Origin: Sympetrum striolatum | Taxonomy: Eukaryota > Arthropoda > Insecta > Odonata > Libellulidae | Length of the DNA: 64,000 nt | Direction of reading: 5' to 3' | Assembly: GCA_947579665.1 (NCBI GenBank) | Contig: OX388349.1 | Span: forward strand, 87,640,197-87,704,196 | Part shown: piece after piece, positions 1 through 12,491 of the stretch | Position numbering within the stretch: the first letter of the stretch is position 1 | How the letters are laid out: the number at the start of each line of letters is the position of its first letter | Made by a program: the position numbers and the translations under genes | Notes under the pieces: generated by a model | What the model saw: the letters and a program-made list of their open reading frames with translations, nothing else | Told to the model about the DNA's origin: nothing | Databases searched by the model: none

Positions 1-1702
1 AGCAATGATAATAACTCTTCCAAGACCACTATTTCATTTTGTGACCCTTTATCTCTTTATATAAGTAAACAGCATATCTCAGCTATCGGGAATTTGAGAG
101 ACGAATGCTAGGCCTAACTACCTCTTTCTAGAAATGCGTACCAACCGCTCGTTCCTTTTCAAACATTCTTTGGCTAATGGTGTGGACTTTAAATGATTCA
201 TGCAGCCTTAACAGTAATGAATTTACTGAGAGATAATGGGATTATTAAATAACGAACGATTAAGAATCAGAGATATCTAAGATAGATTCAGATATTTTCA
301 CATATATTTTCTCTTAAGGTTGATCTGATGGAACTTTAATATAGTTTCAAAGTTGATGAAGGGATTGTCAAATAACTTATAGGATTAGCTGGGTCTACGT
401 ACTAATCCCTGTGCCTTAAACCTTTTGTAGTGAGTATTTGTGAAGAGTAGCCACTCGACTCATTTTTATACTAAGCACAAAGAAAATCGCACTATATGTT
501 TACCTTCTTATTGCACTTTTAATTCCTGTAATGCTAGTGTCAGTTAAACATCATGCAATGAAAACCCGCGAACATTAACATCCAGCACGAAAATGGCCCA
601 TCTTGTTGCTATGGTAAATAAGCCACTCTTGAGTAATAGATTTTGGGTATCGCGGAAGGGATACTCTTGTCCCCTTTACATTTTTAAGTACTATTATACT
701 TGGAAACACTATTCAACTGTAAGCACTGCGCAGCACTGTTTTCACAAAAAAATTCCTCGCGACTTATAAAAACGGCACTGCGACAGAGCTGAGCTTTCAT
801 CTCGTACAAACTGCTTCAACACGAATATTCAGAGACAATAATGTAACTAATTCAATCCACCCAAATTGGCGTTGCAATTTCACGGAGAACCCAATCCTAA
901 GCACTCTCTAGCACTATTTTTTATTCCAATGATTAATAATTTCCTTTTGAATTTCGCTCACATCAAAGTAACTCTCCTATGAAGTCCATGAGAGACATTG
1001 CGACACATTTAGAAGAATTATGGTCTAGAAATGTCTGAATAGCGAAAAGGCACTCTTCGTCATCTGATTACGTGTCTTCCGCCATTCTCAAGTTTGTCTT
1101 AAGAACATTTGGTAAAGTTTAGAAGGAGCCTTCCATTTTTTCCATCTGGTGTAAAATTGAACTGTCAGTGGAGTGAAATACCTGTGTATTAGAAGTATTT
1201 ATTACCAATGAAAATGAAAAAAAACTATTTAGTATCGGTCTTTCCATTATAGTTACTTGAGTTTTGAGTTGAATAAATCTTAATTAAGAAATTCCACAGA
1301 AAAACAAGTTCAACCAAATTTTAGCTTGATATATCTCACGTGTAAAAATGTAATAGAAAATGTTTTGTTCTGATCTTTTTGGTACTTAATCACAGTTAGA
1401 AAAAAATAAGTTCCCATTATTTCGCACTCTCAAACGGAGCGCCCAATTTGAAAAAACGTTATTTCAAAATATGTTAATTTGATCTACACAAAATTTTAAC
1501 AAAATATTGTCGTATACATATTAAATCAGAATTAAAAATTTCAAAATATTTCCTTCCCACAAAATAAATTGTTACCTATTATGTAAAATAACTTTTCCTG
1601 AGTAAAGAAAGTAGGTTCAAATGCAAACTTGGTTTCGTTACCAATCTCTTGGTAGGATATTTCATAATATATAGCATACGTTAACTTTAACTTAATTTAT
1701 AA
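1..1702. other. AT-rich intergenic DNA, nothing recognised
   Basis: I see no coding region, tRNA or recognisable repeat here. The stretch ends abruptly where homology to the RTE-type LINE and to the right arm of the large inverted repeat begins (around 1703-1706), so it is the unique flank of the palindrome on this side. Confidence 0.6.
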
Positions 1703-1703
1703 A

Positions 1704-3192
1704 AACTGCAAGGGCGTCTGTTTCCCAGTGGGGCGGCCATAATGAGTGTTGGTGTCACGGAAAAAAACACCGTTGAGGAAGGCAACGGGTGACCACCTCG
1801 ACTACATATCCCATGTTATGATGCACAAACACAATAATGTTGGTACTGGCAAAGGGACTCAGCCTTCTAGGATGAGTGTCATGCCCGGCAGTGATGGAAA
1901 TAAGGCCATCTCGTTTGTCATTCCACGAAACCCTTACACAAGGAACGACAACAAAAGAAGAGAGAAGATGGAAACGAGCGTGGGGACATGGAATATTAGG
2001 ACAATACTCAGAAAAGGGAAGCTAGAAAAATAAAGTTAGAAATGAAGAGGTCCAACATAAATGTACTAGGGTTATGCGAAGTGCGGTGGAAAGACGAGGG
2101 AGACTTCTGGAGCGACGATGTTAGATTCATTTTCAGTGGGGGAAATACTAACCAGAGGGGAGTAGCTGTAGTGTTGGATATGAAAGCGGAAGAATCCGTG
2201 ATAGCCACCGAGCTAATAAGCGATCGGGTTATGTCGGTAGAAGTAAAGTCTGAACCAGTAAACATGGTTATAGTTCAGGTGTACTTGCCCACTAGTGATT
2301 ACAGTGAAGATGATGTAGATATGGTCTATGAACAAATAGAGGAGGTTATGGGAAGGGTTAAGGGCAATAAGTATCTCGTTGTTATGGGAGACTGGAACGC
2401 GGTAGTCGGGCAAGGCAGAGATGGGGAAGAGGTGGGTGAATTCGGTTTAGGGAAAAGGAACGACAGAGGACAGAAACTGATCGACTTTTGCAAAAGAAAT
2501 AATCTGTGCATCACAAACACACTCTTTTAGCACCATTACTGACAAAGGTACACATTGAAAAAGCCCGGGGATACAGATAGGTACCGAATTGATTACATTA
2601 TGGTAAGAAAGAGGTTTAGAAATAGTGTTAAAAACTCGCGAAGTTTTCCTGGTGTTGATGTCGACTCGGATCATAATCCGGTCATGACGGAAACCGAGCT
2701 TAAGTTTAAAAAGATCATTAGACCAAAACGTACACCGAAATGGAATTTAGAAGCTCCAAGGGGTGGGAAGTCTAAAGAATTTCAAGAGTCGGTCAGCAAG
2801 GATCTTGGTAGTAAGAGGAGGGAACTAACCACTAACGACGAATGCGAAAAGCTTAAAATTTGTGTGAAGGATTGTTCTCAAAAACTGTTGGGAGGGTTAA
2901 ACAACCTAAAACTAGAAAACCATGAGTAACTCTAGAAATGTTAAATAAAATGGAGGAAACAAGGAAATGGAAAAGAGTCAACATTGACGATAGGCGCAGA
3001 ATGTACAGAGCACTAAACGACGAACTAAGAAGGGAAACTGATAAGTCTAGGGAACAGTGGTGGAAGAGGTAGTGTAATGAAATAGAAAAGTTGGTGGAAA
3101 GCGGGAGGACCGACCTAATGTATAGTAAAGTAAAGCAACTGACGGGGAATAGAATTAGTAATAGAATGGTGACCGTTAAAGACAGTAAGGGA
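1704..3192 (+). mobile_element. RTE-type LINE, 5' half (left arm), truncated and broken
   Basis: Fragments at about 1746-2033, 2042-2530 and 2555-2929 encode an apurinic-like endonuclease: WNIRT-type start, GLCEVRWKDEG, VVMGDWNAVVGQ, and RIDYIMVRKR followed by SDHNPV. These match the endonuclease of RTE-clade elements, often mis-annotated as craniofacial development protein 2-like. Stops and frameshifts interrupt the frame (for example TAA near 2032 and TAG near 2528), so it is a pseudogene. The RT half continues at 9332-10748 after a 6.1 kb LINE insertion. The last bases before the break, TAAGGGA (3186-3192), are repeated at 9325-9331 as the target-site duplication. Confidence 0.85.
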
Positions 3193-3209
3193 ATGGAAAG
3201 AGGAAAGCG

Positions 3210-4487
3210 AATATTCTAAACGAATTTTACCAAAGCGTATTCACATCAGATTGTAACATAGAGATCCTCCCTAAGGTTAATATACTGGATTCCATGCCAA
3301 ATATAACTTTTACGACCGACGGTATAGTTAAAATATTACGCAAAATTAAGCCAAATAAGTCGCCAGGGCCAGAAGGCATTCCAGCAAGAGTGCTTAAAGA
3401 ACTGGCAGAAAGCGTCGCCCCTTATATCAAAATTATATTTTGTAAATCGATAAATGAAGGTAGGGTCCCATCCGATTGGAAATTAGCTAATATTACTCCT
3501 GTTTACAAAAGCGGATTAAAGAAGGACCCAGGAAATTATTGACCCATATCATTAACTTCACTGTCCGGAAAGGTAATGGAACATATCGTCGTAAGCTCAC
3601 TCATGGGATTTTTAGATAGAAATGAATTCCTCGACGCAAACCAGCATGGTTTTCGGAAGTCCCGATCATGTGAAACCCAACTTGCTCTATTTGTACACGA
3701 TATCTTAAAGTCTGCCGAATGTAAAAAGCAAGTGGACGCTATTTTCCTATATTTCAAAAAAGCATTCGATAGAGTCCCCCACTACAAACTAATTCACAAA
3801 CTTGAACTAGCGGGCATTATCAAGGAAGTAGTCGACTGGGTTAAGGATTTTCTCGACGAGAGGGAACAACAAGTTGTACTGGATGGCGTTAGCTCAAATA
3901 GAGTCAAAGTTACCTCTGGCGTACCTCAAGGCAGCGTAATTGGACCTCTTCTTTTCCTTATTTATATCAATGACTTGAGTGACGAGATAGTTAGTAATGT
4001 GAGGATATTTGCGGATGATTTGGTTATATATAGGGAAATAACAAACGAGGAAGACCGGACATCTCTCTCAAACGAGATCTTAGTCCTTATCCAAAGGTGG
4101 TGCGAAAAATGGGAATTAGATATTAACGTAAGTAAATGCTCCGTAGTTAATTTCTTCGGAAAGAAAAAAATGCGTCCAAATCACCCATACAAAATTAATG
4201 GAATTAGTATCAAAGTGGTAGATTAAGTTAAATATCTCGGGATCAACATTACTAATAACTTAAATTGGAGCACGCATATTCCAAAAATCTGCGGCAAAGC
4301 AAGTAAAAGGCTTGGCTTTGTAAAGCGCATTGTCGGTAAATGCGACGAAAAGGTGAGAGAGCGATGTTATTTTACCTTGGTCAGACCCCTTCTGGAATAT
4401 GCGGCAAGTATGTGGGATCCGGCGGATGAAACGTGTACTCGCGAACTCGAGAAAGTGCAGCGTAAAGCGGTTCGTTTTGTTAAGAAA
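3210..4487 (+). pseudogene. Reverse transcriptase fragment of LINE B2
   Basis: Two frames joined by in-frame decay encode the RT palm and fingers: KPNKSPGPEGIP, SDWKLANITPVYKSG, a TGA at 3540-3542 (NY*PIS, where related elements have Arg), QHGFRKSRSCETQ, KAFDRVPH, SGVPQGSVIGPLLFLIYIND and the catalytic box FADDLVIY. The motif A aspartate appears mutated: the sequence reads FLYFKKAFD where the family has LDF(S/K)KAFD. The order of motifs fits the CR1/jockey superfamily. The frame stops at about 4224 (TAA), and further RT-end sequence continues to the Helitron at 4488. This copy is inactive by inspection. Confidence 0.88.
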
Positions 4488-5465
4488 TCTATCTATCTAT
4501 ATATATATATATAAATGAATGTGTGTCTGTCTGTCTGTCTGTCTGTACTCGATAGATTCAAAAACCATACATCCAATCGTCGTGAAAATTTGGGAAATTA
4601 TTACGTATATCCCCGGGAAGGTTTTTGTAAATTTTTATTTTAATCGGAGTACTCAGTTCGACTCCAGAAGAAAAAACAGTTTCCATAAGAAATACATGTA
4701 AACTTCGATTTTATCACTTGCATGCTTCCTTTCTTTCGCAAAATTAAATTAGAAATAACCAACGTATGGATTTAGAAGTACCACCAAAAGAAGGGAAATT
4801 GAATAAAGTTTCTCATTTTGGTCATGAAATATAGTTTACGATCGGAAATTACGAGACTTAGAGATAATTAGATGATAATTTTGATGAATTTTGAGGCTAT
4901 AAACAAACTATTTCTCAGTTACAACGAATGCGATTGTTGAATTTTCTCATAAGAACACATTGAGAATTTACTCCCGTATTCAAATGATGTTTGTTTATAG
5001 CAACGTAAATATTTACGTATATTATCGTGGAGTAAACGGTTTTTGATATTTAATGAAAATTATATTTCGATAAATTCAAGAGATTGTATGTGCTGGACAA
5101 CTTGGTGAGTTGATGACGTTACCGACTTTGATTACAAATATCATCTATTTTCAACATTTCAATTTATTTTATGTCTTTGACGAGACTGAATTTCATTTTT
5201 AGGTCTTCTTCAGTTGAATATGTGTTCTATTTGAGATTTGCGAGATGCGAAGTGTAGAGTAGCACATAATTTAGCATATCTTACTCCGAACTGATAAGGT
5301 ACTGTGATAATATATTTTCTTATATACCGAATGAAAGTAATGTAGATAGTATGTATGATTTCATTATAATAGCCTTGCAACGCGAATAGCTGCCTGCCAT
5401 ACAAATTGCGAATGGATTTTCTACGGGAAAAATAGAAGTACGATACATAAATTGATCCCATTTGT

Positions 5466-5798
5466 GCATTTACGAATAACATAATTGAGGCAACCATTTT
5501 AAATGGAAAACACCAAGGGGAACATGTACTACTACCACGCATTCCCATGATACCAACAGATACTCCATTTTAATTCAAACTTCTACTATTTCCTGTACGA
5601 CTAGCCTTTGCAATGACCATTAACAAAGCACAGGGACAATCATTACAAATATGTGGATTGAATTTGATAAATCCATGCTTCTCACATGGACAGCTGTACG
5701 TTGGGTGTTCACGAGTTAGAAAACCATCAAATTTATTTGTTCTTGCACCAAATAGGAAAACAAAAAATGTTGTATATTTACAAGCACTACTAAGATAA
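5466..5798 (+). pseudogene. Helitron PIF1-like helicase, C-terminal fragment
   Basis: An open frame with a single stop (TAA at 5571-5573) encodes the C-terminal end of a Helitron RepHel helicase. It includes LLPRIPMIPTDTP, then [20 protein letters not shown] (the conserved TINKAQGQ helicase motif), [16 protein letters not shown] and the closing [12 protein letters not shown]. The 110-codon remnant sits directly before the 3' end of unit 1, as expected for the end of a RepHel gene. In an intact element it would unwind DNA during rolling-circle transposition. This copy lacks the Rep and Walker parts and cannot be functional. Confidence 0.9.
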
Positions 5799-6123
5799 AG
5801 TTCACCATCAATCATCAAATATCATTAATTTAATGATGATATTTAATAATTACAAAATTATTGTTCCATTTAAATTCGTTTGCAATATTGTTTAATATCA
5901 CAGCATGTTTATTCTACCATCAACTATGTATATCTATGTTTTGTACATATGTTATATTCAAATGACATATATGTAGGGATAATATTATTGTTAATTTTCA
6001 TTTTGATGTATTGCATAAATTTGATCATTACTAAATTATGTTTGAGATATCAAAACTGCCTTTTTGTTCAAACACAACAACGTGTGAACGGGTACAGCTA
6101 GTATATATATAAAAATGAATGTG

Positions 6124-6154
<31 letters not shown>

Positions 6155-7378
6155 ACTCGATAGATTCAAAAACCATACATCCAATCGTCGTGAAAATTTG
6201 GGAAATTATTACGTATATCCCCGGGAAGGTTTATGTAAATTTTTATTTTAATCGGAGTACTCAGTTCGACTCCAGAAGGAAAAACTGTTTCCATAAGAAA
6301 TACATGTAAACTTCGATTTTATCACTTGCACGCTTCCTTTTTTTTGCAAAATTAAATTAGAAAAAACCAACGTATGGATTTAAAATTAGCACCAAAAGAA
6401 GGGAAATTGAATAAAGTTTCTTATTTTGGTCATGAAATACAGTTTACGATCAGAAATTACGAGAATTTGAATAATTAGATGATAATTTTTATGAATTTCG
6501 AGGCTATAAACAAACTATTTCTCAGTTACGACGAATGCGATTGTTGAATTTTCTCATAAGAACACATTGAGAATTTATTCCAGTATTCAAATGATGTTTG
6601 TTTATAGCAACGTAAATATTTACGTATATTATCGTGGAGTGAACGGTTTTTGATATTTAATGAAAATGATATTTTGATAAATTCTAGAGATTGTATGTAC
6701 TGCACAACTTGGTGAGTTGATGACGTTACCGACTTTGATTACAAATGTCATATATTTTTAACATTTCAATATATGTTATGTCTTTGACGAGACTGAATTT
6801 CATTTTTAGGTCTTCTTCAGTTGAATATGTGTTCTCTTTGAGATTTGCGAGATGCGAAGTGTAGAGTAGCACATAATTTAGCATATCTTACTCCGAACTG
6901 AAAAGGTACTATGATGATATATTTTCTTTTATACCGAATGAAAGTAATGTAGATAGTATATATGATTCCATTATAATAGCCTTGCAACGCGAATAGCTGC
7001 CTGCCATTCAAATTGCGAATGGATTTTCTACAGGAAAAATAGAAGTACGATACATAAATTGATCCCATTTGGGCAGAATTTATATTTTTCAATTATTGTT
7101 TAAATATTAAAAATTATATTAAAATTTAAAATATTTTAAATTCGTAAATTGTATTTCTTTTAAGATTTCAAAAAATTAATTTAAATTACAAAAAAGAACA
7201 TTAATGCATTTGACGGTTGATTTTTCGCCAGCAAATTCTAATAAATACAAAAATGCAGTCAAAAACTTTTGCAATTATTAATACGAGAATAAATTATTAA
7301 TACGTGAATAAATAAAAATATTATTAATTTCCAGCTGAAGAAAATAATTGGAAATATGTTTTATTTAACCCTACAATT

Positions 7379-7501
7379 ATGCCGCCAAAGCGAAGTGCTA
7401 TTGGTCTATCTACAAATCAAGCAAAAAGGAGAAGAGAAGAACGATCATTAGAAACGAGTGAACAGAGGCAAGCAAGTCAAAAAGAGATCACACTTCTCTA
7501 A
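7379..7501 (+). pseudogene. N-terminal stub of a Helitron Rep protein (unit 2)
   Basis: A 40-codon frame begins MPPKRSAIGLSTNQAKRRRE and continues ERSLETSEQRQAS. This is the basic, Arg/Glu-rich start typical of Helitron replication proteins. It runs straight into the element's 3' end, so an internal deletion joined the first codons of Rep to the terminal region. Unit 3 has the same remnant at about 8818-8940, but a 4 bp deletion shifts its frame. Unit 3 also has a small duplication (ATGCTACCAAA repeated). Confidence 0.75.
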
Positions 7502-9331
7502 ACACAACAACGTGTGAACGGGTACAGCTAGTATATATATAAAAATGAATGTGTGTCTGTCTGTCTGTCTGTCTGTACTCGATAGATTCAAAAACCATAC
7601 ATCCAATCGTCGGGAAAATTTGGGAAATTATTAGGTATATCCCCGGGAAGGTTTTTGAAAATTTTTATTTTAATCGGAGTACTCAGTTCGACTCCAGAAG
7701 GGAAAAACCTTTCCTATAAGAAATACATGTAAACTTCGATTTTATCACTTGCATGCTTCCTTTCTTTTGCAAAATTAAATTATAAATAACCAACGTATGG
7801 ATTTAAAAGTAGCACCAAAAGAAGGGAAATTGAATAAAGTTTCTTAATTTGGTCGTGAAATATAGTTTACGATCAGAAATTACGAGACTTTGAATAATTA
7901 GATGATATTTTTGATGAATTTTGAGGCTATAAACAAACTATTTCTCAGTTACGACGAATGCGATTGTTGAATTTTCTCATAAGAACACATTGAGAATTTA
8001 TTCCAGTATTCAAATGATGTTTGTTTATAGCAACGTAAATATTTACGTATATTATCATGGAGTAAACGGTTTTTGATATTTAATGAAAATTATATTTTCA
8101 TAAATTCAAGAGATTGTATGTACTGGACAACTTGGTGAGTTGATAACGTTACCGACTTTGATTACAAATGTCATCTATTTTCAACATTTCAATTTATTTT
8201 ATGCCTTTGACGAGAAAATTTCATTTTTAGGTCTTCTTCAGTAGAATATGTGTTCTCTTTGAGATTTGCGAGATGCGAAGTGTAGAGTAGCACATAATTT
8301 AGCATATCTAACTCCGAACTGAATAGGTACTGTGATAATATATTTTCTTATATACCGAATGAAAGTAATGTTGATAGTATATATGATTTCATTATAATAG
8401 CCTTGCAACACGAATAGCTGCCTGCCATTCAAATTGCGAATGGATTTTCTACGGGAAAAATAGAAGTACGATACATAAATTGATCCCATTTGGGCAGAAT
8501 TAATATTGTTTCAATTATTGTTTAAATATTACAAATTATATTAAAATTTAAAATATTTTAAATACATAAATTGTATTTCTTTTAAGATTTCAAAAATTTA
8601 ATTTAAATTACAAAAAAGAACATTAATGCATTTGACGTTCGATTTTTCGCCAGCAAATTCTAATAAATACAAAAATGCAGTCAAAAAACTTTTGCAATTA
8701 TTAATATGAGAATAAATTATTAATACGTGAATAAATATAAATATTATTAATTTCCAGCTGAAGAAAATAATTGGAAATACGTTTTATTTAACCCTACAAT
8801 TATGCTACCAAACAGTTATGCTACCAAAGCGAAGTGCCATTCGTCTACAAATCAAGCAAAAAGGAGAAGAGAAGAATGATCATTAGAAACGAGTGAACAG
8901 AGGCAAGCAAGGCAAGAAAGAGATCACACTTCTCTAAACACAACAACGTGTGAACGGGTACAGCTAGTACTACGATAAAAAAAGCAAGCATTACAAAAAT
9001 GCTCTCAGACGTAGGTTGGGAATCCTTGAAAGAAAGGAGATTGGAAGCTAGGCTGCGATTGCATAATAAATTCAGGGAAACTACATTTTCCGAAGATACA
9101 ATCGGTATCATGCAACCCCCCTGCTACGTCGGTCGATCCGATAATGACCGTAAGTTAAAAGAAATAGATGCTAGGACGAATCGTTTTAGAGATTCATTCT
9201 TTCCGCGAACAATACGTGACAATAACCGAATGAGGAAGTAATTTAGATTCGACTGGTGTTTACACCCCCTGCCACACGCCGAAAGGCGGCTTGTAGGGTA
9301 TTAATGTAGATGTAGATGTAGATGTAAGGGA

Positions 9332-10748
9332 AGTCTTAAGAACTTGGGGGATAAGGCCAAGAAATGTTTATATGATTTAATTAGGAAAATTTATGATGAA
9401 GGGCCATGGCCAGAGGATTTTACCAAAACTATCTTGATTCCTTTACAGAAAAAGAAATAGGCTACAGAATGTCGGGATTATCATACAATTAGCCTAATCT
9501 CTCACGCAGCAAAAGTACTTCTAAGGGTTCTGAATAGACGCGTGGAAGGAAAAATTAAAGGGCGAATCGCAGAAGACCAGTTTTGTTTTCAGAGAGGGAA
9601 AGGAACGAGGGATGCAATTGGGGTGATGAGAGTACTTGCGGAACGAAGCCTGGAATTTAAGAGGGACTTATGTGTATGTTTTGTAGATTTTGAAAAGGCT
9701 TTCGATAGAGTCCAGTGGCCAAAACTGATAGGGATATTAAAGAAATATGGGTTGGACTGGAAAGATAGACGTTTCATTCAAAATTTGTATCTGAATCAAA
9801 CAGCCTGTGTAAGGATAGCTGATGGGGAATTGGATTGGGCTGAATTGGGAAGGGGGGTAAGACAAGGGTGTCCTATGTCACCAACGTTTTTTAATATACA
9901 TGCAGAGGAACTGGTGCAAGAAGCCTGGGAAGAAATAGACAAGGGAGTAAAGGTTAGTGGGGATGTAATGAGGTCTGTAAGGTATGCAGACGATAAAGCT
10001 ATTGTCTGTGATTCCGTAAAGGGTTTGCAAACTATAGTAAATGCTCTAAACAATAAAGCAAGGGAGTTTAGTATGAAAATTAAAGTAAGTAAAACTAAAG
10101 TTTTGAGGTTCACTAAAGGAAAGAAAGCTAAGTTAACTATTAGGGTGGTTGGGAAAAAAACTAGAGCAGGTAGATACATTTTCTTATTTGGGAAGTATTC
10201 TCTCTTGGGACGGAAGATAAAGTAGGTAAAGATGAGGTTCGTAAAAGAATAGCCTTGGCGAAGGAAGCCTTTATGAAGCGAAGGGAATGAATGACCAAAA
10301 GTCTTGATAAAGGAATCAGGAAATGATTGGTGAAATCCCTTGCCTGGAGTGAGTTGATCTATGGGTGAGAAACGTGGACCTTGAGAAAGGAAGAAGTCAT
10401 GCGATTGGAGGCCTTCGAGATGTTGGTGTGGCGTAGAATGGAAAAAGTTATTTGGGTTGATAGGAATACAAAAACGGAGGTGTTAGAGATGGTTGGGGAG
10501 GAGAGGGCTTTAATTAACGTGATTCAGCATCGTCACAAGAAATGGGTGGGTCGAATATTGAGGGTAGAGGAATTGGTAAAGGTTGTAATGGAGGGTAGGA
10601 TTCAGGGGAAAAGGCAGAAGGGAAGACAGAGACAGAAGATGTTGGATTACATAAGGGGTGGGGTTAAATATAAGGATATGAAGGAGATGACTATCAATAG
10701 GGGGTTTTGATTGTTCCGAACCTACCGAAAGGTAGAACACTTATGTTG
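9332..10748 (+). mobile_element. RTE-type LINE, 3' half (left arm) with reverse transcriptase remnant
   Basis: This continues the element from 3192. The frame at 9542-10225 carries RT motifs: QFCFQRGKGTRDAIG, VDFEKAFDRVQW, RGVRQGCPMSPTFFNIH and the catalytic box RYADDKAIV. After a frameshift, 10381-10710 carries the C-terminal domain (MRLEAFEMLVWRRMEKV, then HKKWVGRILR and a basic KGRQRQ tail) typical of RTE-type elements. The 3' end is near 10748 (..CTTATGTTG), where CR1-like B1 sequence resumes with ACTACTGTTTA. It is nearly identical to 31441-32866 in the right arm. Confidence 0.88.
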
Positions 10749-12491
10749 ACTACTGTTTACAAAAGCGGATTAAAGAAGGAGCCAGGAAATTATTGACCCA
10801 TATCATTAACTTCAGTGTCCGGAAAGGTATTGGAACATATTGTCGTAAGCTCACTCATGGGATTTTTAGATAGAAATGAATTCCTCGACGCGAACCAGCA
10901 TGGTTTTCGAAAGTCCCGATCATTTAATATCCAACTTGCTCTATTTGTACACGCTATCTTAAAGTCTGCCGAGAATAAATAGCCAGTGGACGCTATTTTC
11001 CTCGATTTCAAAAAGCATTCGATAGAGTCCCCAACTACAAACTAATTTAAAAACTAAAATTAGCGGGCATTATCAAGGAAGTAGTCGACTGGGTTAAGGA
11101 TTTTCTCGACGAGAGGGAACAACAAGTTGTACTGGATGGCGTTAGCTCAAATAGAGTCAAAGTTACCTCTGGCGTACCTCAAGGCAGCGTAATTGGACCT
11201 CTTCTTTTCCTTATTTATATCAATGACTTGAGTGACGAGATAGTTAGTAATGTGAGGATATTTGCGGATGATTTGGTTATATATAGAGAAATAACAAACG
11301 AGGAAGACCGAACATCTCTCTCAAACGATTATGTACTCATCCAAAGGTGGTGCGAAAAATCGGAATGAGATATTAACGTAGATAAATGCTAATGCTAAAG
11401 GAAACAATTGCTTCCAAAACAACAGTACAAAATTAATGGAATGAACAAAAAAGCCGTAGATTCAGTTGAATATCTCGGGATCAACATTACTAATAACTTA
11501 AATTGGAGAACGCATATTCGAAAAATCTGCGGCAAAGCAAGTAAAAGGCTTGACTTTGTAAAGGTAAATGCGATGAAAAGGTGAGAGAGCGATGTTATTT
11601 TACCTTGATCGGACCCCCAAGTGCAGCGTGAAACGGTTCGTTTTGTTAAGAAATGTTACGATAAAAAACAAGCGTTACGAATATACTCTGAGACGTAGGT
11701 TGGGAAACCTTGAAAGAAAGGAGATTAGAAGCTAGGCTGCGATTGCTTAATAAAACCAGGGACTAGCAGTTGCCTACTGCCAGCTCCGCAGGCAGGTTAG
11801 TTCCCTTACGTTTGATGGGGCAGCATCGAAAGGTATTCGGTTTTGTCGTTTCTCTCTTGAATGGCATTTCCAAAAAGATTCCGAAAAAGTAGATAATTTC
11901 AGAGACCGCAAAGTCGGGACCTCACCCTCAGCAGTGAGATCAACTGATAAAAGACTTAACTATGTTAAATGACGCGCAAGCGATAGGTAAGCGGCGTTCG
12001 TCATCCCAAAAGAAAACGTCTCCCACTGCCCTCATTTTCCCGATTTTTTTCAGTTTTTCGCCCGTTTTGCACCTCTAAACTCAACCAAAAAAATTAAATT
12101 TTTGCACGCCTGTGCTTGCAGTCCGTCTGCCTCCAGCGCACTAAAAATCGTTCCGGGATATTGAATTTAGACTCAGATTTTGCTAAAAGTGTTATATCCT
12201 TTTCTTGAGGACAGACGGACGGACACGATTCTGTCTTAATATTTATATAAACTACATTTTCAGAAGATACAATCGGTATCATGTAACTCCCCTGCTACCT
12301 CGGTCGATCCGATAATGACCTAAGTTAAGAGAAATAGATGCTAGGACGAATCGTTTTTAAAAATTCATTCTTTCCGCGAACAATATGCGACAATAACCGA
12401 AGAAAGAAGTAGTTTAGATTCAACTGGTGTTTACACCCCCTGCCACACGCCGAAAGGCGGCTTCCAGGGTATTAATGTAGATGTAGATGTA
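10749..12491 (+). mobile_element. CR1/jockey-like LINE B1, 3' part (left arm)
   Basis: RT fragments (QHGFRKSRS, SGVPQGSVIGPLLFLIYIND, FADDLVIY at about 11260) with several frameshifts, followed by the 3' region CCCCCTGCCACACGCC and a GATGTA tail at about 12474-12491. It is interrupted by a 487 bp Helitron at 11763-12249. The 5' part of B1 is not present in this arm. It begins at the 3' edge of the RTE, because the RTE had inserted into B1, as seen intact in the right arm. It shares the NY*PIS opal codon with B2 (TGA near 10795). Confidence 0.85.
11763..12249 (-). mobile_element. Non-autonomous Helitron (487 bp), left-arm copy
   Basis: On the minus strand it ends in CTAG (11763-11766), preceded about 10 nt upstream by a hairpin (11777-11795, CTGCC/GGCAG with loop) as in Helitron 3' ends. 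The 5' end is TA rather than TC in this copy, at 12249. It splits the B1 LINE between AATAAAACCAGG and AACTACATTTTC, sequences that are adjacent in B2 near 9070. It has no coding capacity. The mirrored copy is 29920-30403. Confidence 0.82.

Larger units (their letters stand above)
4488..8967 (+). mobile_element. Tandem array of three Helitron copies
   Basis: The block starts with TC after AAA (host ..TTAAGAAA) and ends with CTAG before T (8964-8967). This is the canonical Helitron A|T-type insertion without target duplication. The empty site can be read in the B1 copy near 11650 (..TTAAGAAATGTTACGATAAAA). Three head-to-tail units share the same 5' region (TGTC/CTGT microsatellite, then TACTCGATAGATTC) and the same 3' end (ACGTGTGAACGGGTACAGCTAG): unit 1 at 4488-6101, unit 2 at 6102-7531 and unit 3 at 7532-8967. 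Unit 1 keeps helicase C-terminal sequence. Units 2 and 3 keep the start of the Rep ORF instead. None is autonomous. Confidence 0.9.
3193..9324 (+). mobile_element. CR1/jockey-like LINE B2, 5'-truncated, inserted into the RTE
   Basis: The insertion is bounded by a 7 bp target-site duplication TAAGGGA (3186-3192 and 9325-9331). It splits an RTE that is continuous in the right arm at about 32866. Its 3' end is a short GATGTA repeat (about 9304-9324), preceded by a GC-rich hairpin-like segment beginning CCCCCTGCCACACGCC. RT-coding sequence lies at about 3210-4480. A 4.48 kb Helitron array (4488-8967) then interrupts it, and the final ~350 bp (8968-9324) resume. It is the youngest LINE in the window, because it is missing from the mirrored position in the right arm. 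Confidence 0.9.

Noticed and set aside
5210..8489. Minus-strand ORFs repeated in all three Helitron units (about 83-112 codons each)
   Set aside because: They recur only because the Helitron 5' region is repeated. Their lengths differ with indels, and they resemble no Helitron protein.
9796..10179. Long antisense ORFs across the RTE reverse transcriptase, also at 32076-32393 and 32829-33197
   Set aside because: They are shadows of the RT frame on the opposite strand. The sense frame carries all RT motifs.
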